Source of the DNA: SAR86 cluster bacterium
Lineage (GTDB): Bacteria > Pseudomonadota > Gammaproteobacteria > Magnimaribacterales > D2472
Reading direction: 5' to 3'
NCBI GenBank assembly: GCA_003331545.1
Contig: QOPC01000006.1
Location: forward strand, 1-37,147
DNA: 37,147 bases
The notes below the pieces were generated by a model, which ran no database searches, was not told the DNA's origin, and saw only the letters and a program-made list of their open reading frames with translations. Made by a program: the position numbers and the translations under genes. Shown here piece after piece: positions 19,118 to 28,126 of this stretch. Positions within the stretch are counted from its first letter, which is position 1, and every line of letters starts with the position of its first letter.

Positions 19118-19818
19118 TCCTTCTCAAAATAATATGCAATGCTTTTTCCAAAAATTGGATTAATAATCCTCTCTGAAATTCTTAGCCAAGCTGGATTTTG
19201 AAGAATTTGAAATTCAAGGAATTTTTTGTATATTTTAACTAAGAAATTTGCGTCTTGATTTTTCCAAAATAAACATCTTAGCCACCAGTATGCACTATGA
19301 AAACCGTGGAATCTTTCGGAGTTATTATATTTAAATCCATGATTTCTTACCTCATCAATAAGTTGATGTTTCTTAAAAATTCTTACATGACCTCCAGGCA
19401 TATTTTGATACTCCTTGGAGAGAAGCCAGCATATTTTTTCTGGCCAATATGAAGGAACGCTTGGTAAAAACTTTCCTCCTGGCTTTAAAACCCTATGAAT
19501 TTCTTCTATAGCAGCATGATAATCATCTAAGTGTTCCAATACTTCTGAACAAATAATAAGATCAAAGAAGTTCTCTTCAAAAGGCAATTGATATACTGAG
19601 CCTTCCTGAAAAATTGTGCCATTTGAATCAAGCTCTTTAAAAAACTCTAATCCTTCCTTGCACTTATCTAAAGATGGAATATCTTGATCTAAGCCATAAC
19701 AATAGACGTCCTCAAATTCATTTAATATGCCAAAAATATGTCGCCCCTCACCACATCCCACGTCAAGGACTTTTGAACGAGGTGGTAGATTAATTTTTTT
19801 AAAGTCAAAAGTTAACAT
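19114..19818 (-). CDS. Class I SAM-dependent methyltransferase
   Basis: A 234-aa methyltransferase with motif I VLDVGCGEGRHIFGIL, the acidic strand-2 end in CYGLDQD, and motif LIICSEVLEHLDDYHAAIEEIHRVLKPGG, the standard UbiE/Methyltransf_11 layout. It overlaps the GT4 gene by 7 bases and the toroid gene by 4, so the three are made from one message. By context it probably methylates a sugar or lipid-linked glycan; no direct evidence of substrate. Confidence 0.85.
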   Translation of the reverse strand: MLTFDFKKINLPPRSKVLDVGCGEGRHIFGILNEFEDVYCYGLDQDIPSLDKCKEGLEFFKELDSNGTIFQEGSVYQLPFEENFFDLIICSEVLEHLDDYHAAIEEIHRVLKPGGKFLPSVPSYWPEKICWLLSKEYQNMPGGHVRIFKKHQLIDEVRNHGFKYNNSERFHGFHSAYWWLRCLFWKNQDANFLVKIYKKFLEFQILQNPAWLRISERIINPIFGKSIAYYFEKE

Positions 19819-21056
19819 TTAAATTTTTCCATTGTTTGATAAATTAAATTCTCATACGATTGAGCTATCTTTTCCCAATCAAAGTTATTTATTATATGTT
19901 TTCTTCCCTCATTTGCTCTAGTTTGATATGTAAAAGGGTCTAATAAAATATTTCTAATTGCGTTCTCAATACTTTTAGAATCTCCTTCAGGAATCAACTC
20001 TGCATAGGTGCTTGTTATTTCAGGAATAGATGCAACATTAGTTGCGATTAATGGAATACTACATGCCATTGCCTCGCCAACTGGAAAACCGAATCCCTCA
20101 TACAATGAGCTTACTATAGCAATATTGCTATGAGCATATTCCATTGCAATTTCTTCCTTTGTTAAATTAGTTTTATAAACAATATTAGCCTCAATATTTA
20201 ATTTTTGTATTAAGCGTTCAGTATGACCGCCTGGCCTTGGCGTTCCAATGACAATTAGTCTTATGGTGGGATAATCTTTTTTGAGCTGAGAGATAGCTTG
20301 CAAAGTAAAGTCTAATCCCTTCAGCGGAACATCAGCACTTGCAGTTGTAATTAGTTGGCCGGGAATTCTTTTAATGTGATTTTTAGGAGAAAATTTTATA
20401 TGGTCAATGCCGTTAGGAATAACAAAAATATTTTCTTTAATAACATTTAAATCTTTTTCAATATCATTTTTAGAATTTAATGAAGGTGTTGAAATGACAT
20501 TTATTTGAGGGGCAACTTTTTTTTGCATTCTTAAAAAAGAAAACCATCGCCATTTTGATAGCTTCTGAATTATTCCCTTCGAAAACTGGATGTCATATTT
20601 ATAATCTTTTGTAATTGGATGATGTACAATTTCTATGACAGGAATATTGTTTTGAACTTGAAGAATTCCATAGCTAAGTGACTGATTGTCAAGGACTATG
20701 TCATAAGGCGAATCTTTGAGTAAAACTTTTAATCTGTTACCAAAAGTTTTTATTTCTGGAAATCCACCCATTAAGGCAGAAAAAAACTCGAACCAATCGT
20801 CTAGAGATTTATTTTTTTTATTTTTAAAGAGGATTAATCTATCCCTAAAAACAAAAGTGCTGAATAAATCCAAACCTGGAGATTTGATTAAATTTACTCC
20901 TGACTCAAGGCTTGGATATGGTGGGCCGGATATAATATCAACTTTATGACCTAAAGCTTGTAAAGCTTTAGATAATTCGTACACAAAAATGCCCTGACCC
21001 CCGCCAAATGGAGCACTTCGATAACTTGATATAGCAATATTTAGTTTATGATTCAA
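19812..21056 (-). CDS. Glycosyltransferase family 4
   Basis: A 414-aa GT-B fold retaining glycosyltransferase. The N-terminal domain has [30 protein letters not shown], the acceptor-side Gly-rich loop; the C-terminal domain has PNGIDHIKF, the nucleotide-sugar region, and the E-x7-E signature [10 protein letters not shown] with [13 protein letters not shown]. It starts 12 bases after ilvE, in an operon ilvE-GT4-methyltransferase-toroid. In Pseudomonas ilvE also sits next to the LPS-core glycosyltransferases, so a role in LPS core or another surface glycan is likely. Confidence 0.88.
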   Translation of the reverse strand: MNHKLNIAISSYRSAPFGGGQGIFVYELSKALQALGHKVDIISGPPYPSLESGVNLIKSPGLDLFSTFVFRDRLILFKNKKNKSLDDWFEFFSALMGGFPEIKTFGNRLKVLLKDSPYDIVLDNQSLSYGILQVQNNIPVIEIVHHPITKDYKYDIQFSKGIIQKLSKWRWFSFLRMQKKVAPQINVISTPSLNSKNDIEKDLNVIKENIFVIPNGIDHIKFSPKNHIKRIPGQLITTASADVPLKGLDFTLQAISQLKKDYPTIRLIVIGTPRPGGHTERLIQKLNIEANIVYKTNLTKEEIAMEYAHSNIAIVSSLYEGFGFPVGEAMACSIPLIATNVASIPEITSTYAELIPEGDSKSIENAIRNILLDPFTYQTRANEGRKHIINNFDWEKIAQSYENLIYQTMEKFKC

Positions 21057-21068
21057 TTCAATTGAAGA

Positions 21069-21989
21069 TTAGATCGTGGTAAGCCAGCTTGAATAGTTTT
21101 GATCTTGGCCACAGACTATCTCAGAATATTTTTTTTGCAGAACCTCTGTAATGCATCCAATGGAACCTGAGCCAATTCTTGATTTGTTAACGGTAGTTAT
21201 TGGTGTAATTTCAACTGCAGTTCCAGAATAAAATGCTTCGTCCGCTTCTAACAAATCTTCAAAAGTAAGATTCTTTTCTTCAATCTTATAGTTTAAGTCT
21301 TGGGCAATAGATATAACGCTTTGTCTGGTAATGCCATTTAAACAGTAGTCTGTTTTAGGAGTATATAAACACGAGTCTTTTACAATAAATAGATTTTCGC
21401 CACTGCCTTCGGATATGAAACCATTCTTATCCATTAATATCGCCTCTTCAGCACCCTTAGCAATCGCATCATTGACCGCCATAATTGAATTCACGTATGT
21501 GCCAATAATCTTATTATTTGAATAAAGAGGATTATCGTATTGCTGAAATGGAGACTTAATGACTGAGATGCCATTTCGCTTCGCCTCAGGATTCATATAT
21601 GAGGGCCACTCCCAACATGCAATAGCTACATTGATGGAAAGCGAGCTTTGGGATCTTAAACCCATAGATTCACTTCCAAGAAAAACAATGGGTCTTATAT
21701 ATCCTTCCAAAAGATTATTTTTAGACATTGAATCCTTTTGAGCATTACATAGCTCTTCAATAGAATAAGGGATGCTGATATTGATTTTTGAAGCTGCATC
21801 AAATAATCTTTTAGTATGATCATGCAGTCTAAATATTGCTCCTCCACTGCCAGTTTCATATGCTCTTACTCCTTCAAAAACACCCATCCCATAATGCAAA
21901 GTGTTAGATAGAAGGTGAATATTAGTGTCATCAAATGGTTGAAAATTTCCATTGAGCCAAATAAATTTTGAGTCTGTATTTAGAAACAT
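21069..21989 (-). CDS. ilvE: Branched-chain amino acid aminotransferase
   Basis: PLP fold-type IV aminotransferase making Leu, Ile and Val from their keto acids with glutamate. The 306-aa protein matches IlvE length. It has KFIWLNGNFQPF, HYGMGVFEGVRAYET, the PLP lysine K160 (NNKIIGTYVNS), and GAEEAILMDKNGFISEGSGENLF. It opens a minus-strand unit with the glycosyltransferase genes and is divergent from algC over 66 bp. No Shine-Dalgarno is visible. Confidence 0.94.
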   Translation of the reverse strand: MFLNTDSKFIWLNGNFQPFDDTNIHLLSNTLHYGMGVFEGVRAYETGSGGAIFRLHDHTKRLFDAASKINISIPYSIEELCNAQKDSMSKNNLLEGYIRPIVFLGSESMGLRSQSSLSINVAIACWEWPSYMNPEAKRNGISVIKSPFQQYDNPLYSNNKIIGTYVNSIMAVNDAIAKGAEEAILMDKNGFISEGSGENLFIVKDSCLYTPKTDYCLNGITRQSVISIAQDLNYKIEEKNLTFEDLLEADEAFYSGTAVEITPITTVNKSRIGSGSIGCITEVLQKKYSEIVCGQDQNYSSWLTTI

Positions 21990-22034
21990 GTTGTGTATGG
22001 TTTTAAGTGTCAGTTATTATGACAAAACAAGCCA

Positions 22035-22040
22035 TATAAT
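22035..22040 (+). promoter_or_regulatory. Possible -10 box for algC
   Basis: A TATAAT hexamer lies 15 bases before the algC ATG in the ilvE/algC divergent spacer. The leader would be only about 9 nt. No good -35 match is seen, so confidence is low. Confidence 0.3.
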
Positions 22041-22055
22041 GAAATTAAAATTGTT

Positions 22056-23429
22056 ATGATAGATGAATCTATCTTTAGAGAATATGATATCCGTGGGATC
22101 GTCCCCAGCCAAATTAACGAGCGATCCATAAACGCTATAGCATCTTCAATAGCAAAAAAATGTTCTTATGAAAAAGTAAGTGAATTAGCCATTGGAAGGG
22201 ATGGAAGGCTTTCAGGACAAGATTTATTAAACTCTCTCTCGACAAAATTACAGGCACTCGGATTAAATGTGGTAAATGTAGGTTTAGTAACAAGCCCTCT
22301 CCTATATTTTGCAGCAAAAAAATTATCTTCTAAATCAGGCATCATGATTACAGGTAGCCATAATCCAAAAGATTACAATGGTTTTAAAATCGTAATCAAT
22401 GATTCGCCTGTTTCAGGAGCTGAAATACTCAGCTTACTTTCAAGTGAACCCTTGCAGGTCAATTCTCCCGGAAGAGAAGTTATTAAAAAAGATCTAATGG
22501 ACGAATACGTCGACGAAGTATGCTCGCAGGCAATCAAGAGCTCAAAAAAAATGAAGGTGATTATAGATTGTGGTAATGGTTCTGCAGGAGACATTGCCCC
22601 TAAATTAATTCGTAAACTTGGTCATGAAGTAATAGAACTGTTTTGTGAAATTGACGGAAATTTTCCAAATCATCATCCTGATCCAGGTAATATAGAAAAT
22701 CTTCAAGATCTAATTAAGGCTGTAAAAAATGAATCGGCAGATATTGGAATTGCATTTGATGGAGATGGAGACCGGCTTGGAGTAGTTACTGATTTAGGAG
22801 AAATTATCTGTCCCGATCAACTTATGATGATTTTAAGTAGGGACGTTTTAAAAGACAGCAAAAATAAAAAAATAGTATTTGATGTAAAGTGTACAAATCT
22901 TCTTGCAAAAGTCATCACCGAAGCAGGAGGTAATCCAGTTATGTCGCCTACAGGACATTTTCATATTAAAAATACTCTTCGGGAAAATAATGCTCCACTT
23001 GCTGGAGAAATGAGTGGTCATATTTTCTTTAATGACAAATGGTATGGATTCGATGATGCGCATTACTCAGCTTTTAGATTAATAGAAATCATCAAGGATT
23101 CTCATTCTTCTCTTAGTACGCTTTTTGAAGAACTGCCAAAAGCCTTCTCAACTCCTGAGATAAATATAAATGTAGGTGAGAATAAAAAATTTAAAATAGT
23201 TGAAGAGTTTATTAAAAAAGCTCAATTTGGAATTGGTGAGAAAATTACAATTGATGGATTAAGAGTAAACTTTGATGACGGCTGGGGATTGCTCAGAGCA
23301 TCAAATACTACGCCCAAGTTAGTACTTAGATTTGAAGCAAATTCTCGTGAAAGACTTAATGAAATACAAGATATTTTTCTTGATCAGCTTAAAACAATTG
23401 ATGAAACAATTAACATTAAGCTAAGCTAG
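22056..23429 (+). CDS. algC: Phosphomannomutase/phosphoglucomutase
   Basis: Alpha-D-phosphohexomutase interconverting hexose 1- and 6-phosphates for nucleotide-sugar and LPS synthesis. The 457-aa protein begins with IFREYDIRGIV, has the phosphoserine loop ITGSHNPKDYNG (S101), the metal loop FDGDGDRLG, the sugar-specificity loop GEMSGHIFF, and a C-terminal phosphate-binding segment (LLRASNTTPKLVLRFEA). This matches AlgC/ManB rather than GlmM, whose loop differs. It is 3 bases upstream of slmA, an order related to the dut-algC-argB-slmA region of pseudomonads. Confidence 0.93.
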   Translation: MIDESIFREYDIRGIVPSQINERSINAIASSIAKKCSYEKVSELAIGRDGRLSGQDLLNSLSTKLQALGLNVVNVGLVTSPLLYFAAKKLSSKSGIMITGSHNPKDYNGFKIVINDSPVSGAEILSLLSSEPLQVNSPGREVIKKDLMDEYVDEVCSQAIKSSKKMKVIIDCGNGSAGDIAPKLIRKLGHEVIELFCEIDGNFPNHHPDPGNIENLQDLIKAVKNESADIGIAFDGDGDRLGVVTDLGEIICPDQLMMILSRDVLKDSKNKKIVFDVKCTNLLAKVITEAGGNPVMSPTGHFHIKNTLRENNAPLAGEMSGHIFFNDKWYGFDDAHYSAFRLIEIIKDSHSSLSTLFEELPKAFSTPEININVGENKKFKIVEEFIKKAQFGIGEKITIDGLRVNFDDGWGLLRASNTTPKLVLRFEANSRERLNEIQDIFLDQLKTIDETINIKLS

Positions 23430-23432
23430 GCT

Positions 23433-24005
23433 ATGCCAAAAGATAGAAAACAGATTATTCTTCAAAGCTTGGCTAAACTTTTGGAAGAAAAAGATGCGAC
23501 CAAGGTAACTACATCGGTGCTTGCTTCTGAAAGTGAAATTACTGAAGCTGCCTTGTATAGACACTTTCCTAGTAAGAGGTCAATTTTTTTAGAATTATTT
23601 ACATTCTGCGACCAAACGGTTTTTCAAAAAGTTGGAGAAATCAAAAAAGATGTAAGTATTGAGCCTGCAGAAAAAGTGCGATTAATATTTTTCTTTTTTC
23701 TAATATTTTTAGAAAAAAATAAAGGTTTTGCTAGGATATTGTCTAGAGAGGCATTAGGACCAAATGAGCAAAATGTGATTGATGCAGTCAATCAATTTTA
23801 TGAAAGGTTAGAACTTTCTATTAAACAAATTTTGACTACTGAAAAAGACATGCTTAACCTAACATCTGGTCAAAGTGCTCACTTAATAACATCAATTATA
23901 GAAGGAACTATTTCTAGATTTATAAGGAATAAGTTTAAGGAAATTCCAAGCAATTATATTGAAAATTACTGGGCCTTCATTACTAGAAGTATATTTAAAA
24001 CCTAA
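23433..24005 (+). CDS. slmA: Nucleoid occlusion factor SlmA (TetR fold)
   Basis: DNA-binding inhibitor of FtsZ assembly over the nucleoid. The 190-aa protein has an N-terminal TetR-type helix-turn-helix (VTTSVLASESEITEAALYRHFPSKRSIF) that matches SlmA closely, and the SlmA-like dimer domain (FLEKNKGFARILSREALGPNEQNVIDAVNQFYERLELSIKQIL). The context next to algC fits. The 3' end overlaps the convergent mrcA gene by 4 bp. A generic TetR regulator is the only alternative, and it is less likely. Confidence 0.88.
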   Translation: MPKDRKQIILQSLAKLLEEKDATKVTTSVLASESEITEAALYRHFPSKRSIFLELFTFCDQTVFQKVGEIKKDVSIEPAEKVRLIFFFFLIFLEKNKGFARILSREALGPNEQNVIDAVNQFYERLELSIKQILTTEKDMLNLTSGQSAHLITSIIEGTISRFIRNKFKEIPSNYIENYWAFITRSIFKT

Positions 24006-26443
24006 ACATCTTCATCTAAGAAAAGCTCGAAATAAGAATTTTCACTTTTTTCAGAAGTCGGTTTTCCAGATTCTCGATCAACTCTCACATAAGAAATTCC
24101 TTTTGGCGCCTTCCAGCTATCTTCTGGTAAATCGACTAGGGCAGTTTTCATAAAATCAACCCAGACTGGCAATGCAATGCTTGAGCCAAACTCGTTATCT
24201 CCTAGAGAGGAAAAATCATCAGTTCCAATCCAAACAGTTGATACTAAATTATTATGAAAGCCAGAAAACCAAGTACTGATTGCATCATTAGTTGTACCGG
24301 TTTTGCCAGCAATATCGTTACGATTTAAAATCTTCACCCTTTTTGCGTTACTTCCTCTTGAAAGTGCCTCACGAAGAATATCTTTAGTGATAAAGCTAAT
24401 TCTAGGATCAATTGGTTTCAAAGTTTTTTCTAATGGCGACAAAAGACGAAAAGGTTCTAATTCTTCAGCAAGTTGAGTTTTAAACCATGGAAAAGCTTCA
24501 ATTGATTTTTTATTTTTATTCGCTTCATCTTTAAGCGGATGTTTAAAAATTATTTTTCCGTCTCTATCAACAATTTTTTCGATATAAAATGGGTCTTTTG
24601 GATTTTCAGAATTCACTAAAATAGCATATGCTCTAGCCATTTCAGCGGGAGAAAAACTAGAGGATCCCAATGCTAGTGAGAGATCTGGAGCTAATCTTGA
24701 TTTAGAAAATCCAAACTTAGATAAAAAATCATGACTTAGCGTAATTCCCATTTCTCTAAGTAACTTGATAGAAACTAAATTAACTGATTGAACCAAAGCC
24801 TCTCTGAGTCTAATAGGGCCATAAAACTTACCAGTATAATTTTCAGGACGCCAACTGCTTTCTAAGTTTGAATCTTCAAAAATAATTGGTGCATCATTAA
24901 TTTTATCTGAAGCTTTATAGCCATTTGCGAATGCTGAGGTATAGATAAATGGTTTAAAACTGGATCCAGCTTGAGGGAAAGATTGCTTAACTCTGTCGAA
25001 ATTACTCTTTGAAAAGTTTAATCCTCCCATATAAGCTTTTACTGCCCCATTATTTGGATTAAGAGATATAAATGCAGCTTCAGCCTCTGGTACTTGATCA
25101 AGATAATTCTGACCATCAATTTCAGTTAAATTAATCAAATCCCCTGAGCGAAGGATGTCATAAAAGTTGGAGGGCGTCGGTCCAAGCTTGTTAATATCAA
25201 TTTTACGTCTTGCCCATTTATATTCATCCCTCCAAAGCAAACTCTCGAGTTTAAATGAGCTGCTTAAGTAAATAATTCTCTCAGGTTTAACATCAATTAC
25301 TATTCCCCCAGTATGAATGCCTATGCTTTGCAGTTCCTCAAAACAATCTCTAATTATTGAGATAAATAATTGATTCATGCCTAGTTCATCTTGAATACCA
25401 GATTCTTCATATAAAATATCTGTATTGTTGTCTTTTAATTCATTAAAAAATATCTCAGGTATTCTGTTCAATACACTTATTGGCTCCCGCCAGCCATGCC
25501 TTTTGTCATATTCGTATAGATTTTTGTAAATACTATTAAGGGCTGCTTGCTGCAATTTAGAATCAAGAGTTGTAAATACTGACAACCCATCTTTATATAC
25601 AGATAATCCATATCTCTCTATCATTGCTTGTCGGGTAATTTCAGCAATAAAACGGCCATCTAAAAGAAAATTTACTTCAAGCTGACTGACAGTAATCGGT
25701 TCATCTTTGGCAATCAAGTACTGGGCTCTGCCTATATAGCCAAGCTTATACATTCTCTGTAAAATCCAATTTCGTCGAATAATAGATCTGTCTGGAGATC
25801 TTATTGGATTAATTCTTGAGGGGAGTTGTGCTGAAGATGCTATTAAGGCAGATTCAGCAAGGGTTAACTCGTTTATAGATTTAGAAAAATATTTATTTGC
25901 AGCAGCTTCAACGCCGTATGAGCGATTGCCTAAAAAAATGGTATTTAGATATAGGGAAAAAATTTCTTCTTTGCTGGCAGAGCTTTCAAGCTCAAAAGCC
26001 AAATAAATTTCTTTTATCTTTCGAATAATTTTCTGCTCACGTGATAACAAGTACCCTCTGACAACTTGCATTGTAATTGTGCCGCCTCCACTAACAATTT
26101 GACCTGATCTAACCATTTGATAAAAGGCTCGCATAAGAGATGGAATTCTAATCCCATTATGCTCAAAGAATTGATCGTCTTCTGCCGCTAAAAAAGCATT
26201 TTTAAGATTTTGGGGAATTTCTTCATATTCAATCGTCCGTCTTTTTTGATCACCAAACTCTCCAATCAGTACTCCATCTGAAGTAAAAATTTTTAAAGGG
26301 ATTTGCAATGCATCTTCATCAACTAAATTGATTTCTGGGAGGCTTGGTTTTAGGAGAAAATAACCTCCAGTAATGGTTAGAATAAAAATGAGAGTACTCA
26401 TTAGCAAGGCTTTGAATAGCCAATTTGTAAACTTTATTAGCAT
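24002..26443 (-). CDS. mrcA: Penicillin-binding protein 1A, bifunctional transglycosylase/transpeptidase
   Basis: Inner-membrane peptidoglycan synthase of 813 aa with an N-terminal transmembrane helix (about 10-31). The GT51 domain has the catalytic Glu in AAEDDQFFEHNG (E88) and GGGTITMQVVRG, then the KIKEIYLAFELE stretch. An OB-like insert precedes the transpeptidase domain with SSFK (S494-K497), SVN (in VQSVNLVSI) and KTG (GKTGTTND). Class A PBPs polymerise and crosslink glycan strands. It is divergent from aroK, as in pseudomonads, but without the pilMNOPQ operon in between. Confidence 0.96.
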   Translation of the reverse strand: MLIKFTNWLFKALLMSTLIFILTITGGYFLLKPSLPEINLVDEDALQIPLKIFTSDGVLIGEFGDQKRRTIEYEEIPQNLKNAFLAAEDDQFFEHNGIRIPSLMRAFYQMVRSGQIVSGGGTITMQVVRGYLLSREQKIIRKIKEIYLAFELESSASKEEIFSLYLNTIFLGNRSYGVEAAANKYFSKSINELTLAESALIASSAQLPSRINPIRSPDRSIIRRNWILQRMYKLGYIGRAQYLIAKDEPITVSQLEVNFLLDGRFIAEITRQAMIERYGLSVYKDGLSVFTTLDSKLQQAALNSIYKNLYEYDKRHGWREPISVLNRIPEIFFNELKDNNTDILYEESGIQDELGMNQLFISIIRDCFEELQSIGIHTGGIVIDVKPERIIYLSSSFKLESLLWRDEYKWARRKIDINKLGPTPSNFYDILRSGDLINLTEIDGQNYLDQVPEAEAAFISLNPNNGAVKAYMGGLNFSKSNFDRVKQSFPQAGSSFKPFIYTSAFANGYKASDKINDAPIIFEDSNLESSWRPENYTGKFYGPIRLREALVQSVNLVSIKLLREMGITLSHDFLSKFGFSKSRLAPDLSLALGSSSFSPAEMARAYAILVNSENPKDPFYIEKIVDRDGKIIFKHPLKDEANKNKKSIEAFPWFKTQLAEELEPFRLLSPLEKTLKPIDPRISFITKDILREALSRGSNAKRVKILNRNDIAGKTGTTNDAISTWFSGFHNNLVSTVWIGTDDFSSLGDNEFGSSIALPVWVDFMKTALVDLPEDSWKAPKGISYVRVDRESGKPTSEKSENSYFELFLDEDV

Positions 26444-26552
26444 GCCTAATTAATTATAATTTCTTTAAACTTTAATCTCATATATATTTTGATGCATTAA
26501 TAAGAATTATTTTACTCCTATAAATGATAGAATCTGCAATCTTAAACTAAGT

Positions 26553-27062
26553 ATGAATATTTTTATTGTCGGCCCAATGGGCTCTGGAAAAACCACTGTT
26601 GGAAAAATTGTGGCTAATGAGCTATTTCTTGATTTTCACGATACTGATACAAAAATTGAAGATGCTACTGGGGTAACTATAGATTGGATTTTCGATATTG
26701 AAGGAGAAGAAGGTTTCAGGAAGAGAGAAAATGCAACATTAAAAGAAATGGTTGCTTTAAATTCAATTGTGCTTGCAACAGGTGGTGGCATAGTAATAGA
26801 AGATGAAAATAGAGAACTCCTTGCATCCAGGGGAACTGTCTTCTATCTTCACACTCCATTAAATACTCAAGTTGAAAGAACTGCAAAAGATAAAGATCGA
26901 CCCTTATTAAAAGATCAAGATCCAGAAAAAGTTCTTGCTGATCTTCAAAAATCACGACAATCCTTATATGAGGAAGTCGCCGATCACATAATTAATACAG
27001 AAAATAAAAGTGGTTCTGAGGTTGCTAATGAAATTGTAAAGTTAGTTAAAAACTATGGCTAA
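26553..27062 (+). CDS. aroK: Shikimate kinase
   Basis: Phosphorylates shikimate with ATP in the chorismate pathway. The 169-aa protein has the P-loop GPMGSGKTTVGK, the shikimate-binding DTDTKIE and EEGFRKRE, and the ATGGGIV loop, with the lid RPLLKDQDPEKVL. No clear Shine-Dalgarno precedes it. It overlaps aroB by 8 bases, the usual aroKB pair. Confidence 0.96.
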   Translation: MNIFIVGPMGSGKTTVGKIVANELFLDFHDTDTKIEDATGVTIDWIFDIEGEEGFRKRENATLKEMVALNSIVLATGGGIVIEDENRELLASRGTVFYLHTPLNTQVERTAKDKDRPLLKDQDPEKVLADLQKSRQSLYEEVADHIINTENKSGSEVANEIVKLVKNYG

Positions 27063-28125
27063 AGAATTATTTGCTGGTCAAAAACAAGATAGATACAAAA
27101 TCATAATTGGCCGAGATGCCATCTCTAAAAAAAATCTAGCCTTGCTCCTTAAGCAACACAAAAAAGTTCTTATCATTTCTGATAATGGCATCCCGGCAAA
27201 CATTATCAAAAAAGTAACTTCTATTTGCAAAACATCCTCTAAGATCTATAGCATTCTTTTAACAAAAGGAGAGAAAGCAAAATCTTTAGAAAATTTTCAA
27301 AAAATTCTGAACTTTTTGGCACAAAATAATTTTGATAGGTCCGACGCAATCGTCGCCTTGGGTGGTGGGGTAATAGGAGATATTTCTGGTTTCGCAGCAA
27401 GCTGTTATCTAAGAGGCATCCAGTTTATTCAAGTACCCACAACCCTTTTAGCTCAAGTGGACTCATCCGTGGGTGGAAAGACTGCAATCAATATTTCAGC
27501 AGGCAAGAATCTTGTGGGAGCTTTTTATAATCCTAAGGGAGTAATAATAGATACCATGGTTTTGGATTCGCTTCCAAAAAGGGAATTTAAAGCCGGCCTT
27601 GCCGAAGTACTTAAATATGCTTTTATTCAAAATAGATATCTCTTTTCTTTACTAAAAAGAAATTGCAAAAAAATTATGTCTATGGATAAAAAAATTATTG
27701 AGGAAATAATATTTGAGTCAATTAAAACTAAAGCAAAAATTGTTACAAAAGATGAAAAAGAGAATGGAATACGTGCAATTTTAAATTTTGGTCATACCTT
27801 TGGCCATGCAATAGAGGCGGAAGGCAAATATCAAAAAATACTCCATGGAGAGGCTGTTGCCAAAGGTATGCTTATTGCTGCTAGAATTTCATATTTGGAG
27901 AACTTGATATCAAAAAAAGATTTGATAGATGTTCAGTCGCTGCTGGAGGCATACGAATTTGATCTCTCTATCGATCAATATAAATATAAGAGTTTAAAAC
28001 CTTATATATTAAGAGATAAAAAGATTAAAGGTGGTCAATTAAATTTGGTGCTCCTGAATAAGATATCTAACGCGATAGTGACTGACAGATTTAATCCAGC
28101 TAATCTCTCAAAAAGCCTCAAATAA
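27055..28125 (+). CDS. aroB: 3-dehydroquinate synthase
   Basis: NAD- and metal-dependent cyclisation of DAHP to 3-dehydroquinate, the second step of the shikimate pathway. The 356-aa protein has the NAD loop ALGGGVIGDISGFAAS, the QVPTTLLAQVDSSVGGKTAIN segment and the metal histidines in FGHTFGHAIE and HGEAVAKGM. The ATG lies inside aroK, indicating translational coupling. It ends 1 base before the convergent gltB; the damX/SPOR gene often found downstream of aroB is absent. Confidence 0.96.
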   Translation: MAKELFAGQKQDRYKIIIGRDAISKKNLALLLKQHKKVLIISDNGIPANIIKKVTSICKTSSKIYSILLTKGEKAKSLENFQKILNFLAQNNFDRSDAIVALGGGVIGDISGFAASCYLRGIQFIQVPTTLLAQVDSSVGGKTAINISAGKNLVGAFYNPKGVIIDTMVLDSLPKREFKAGLAEVLKYAFIQNRYLFSLLKRNCKKIMSMDKKIIEEIIFESIKTKAKIVTKDEKENGIRAILNFGHTFGHAIEAEGKYQKILHGEAVAKGMLIAARISYLENLISKKDLIDVQSLLEAYEFDLSIDQYKYKSLKPYILRDKKIKGGQLNLVLLNKISNAIVTDRFNPANLSKSLK

Positions 28126-28126
28126 G

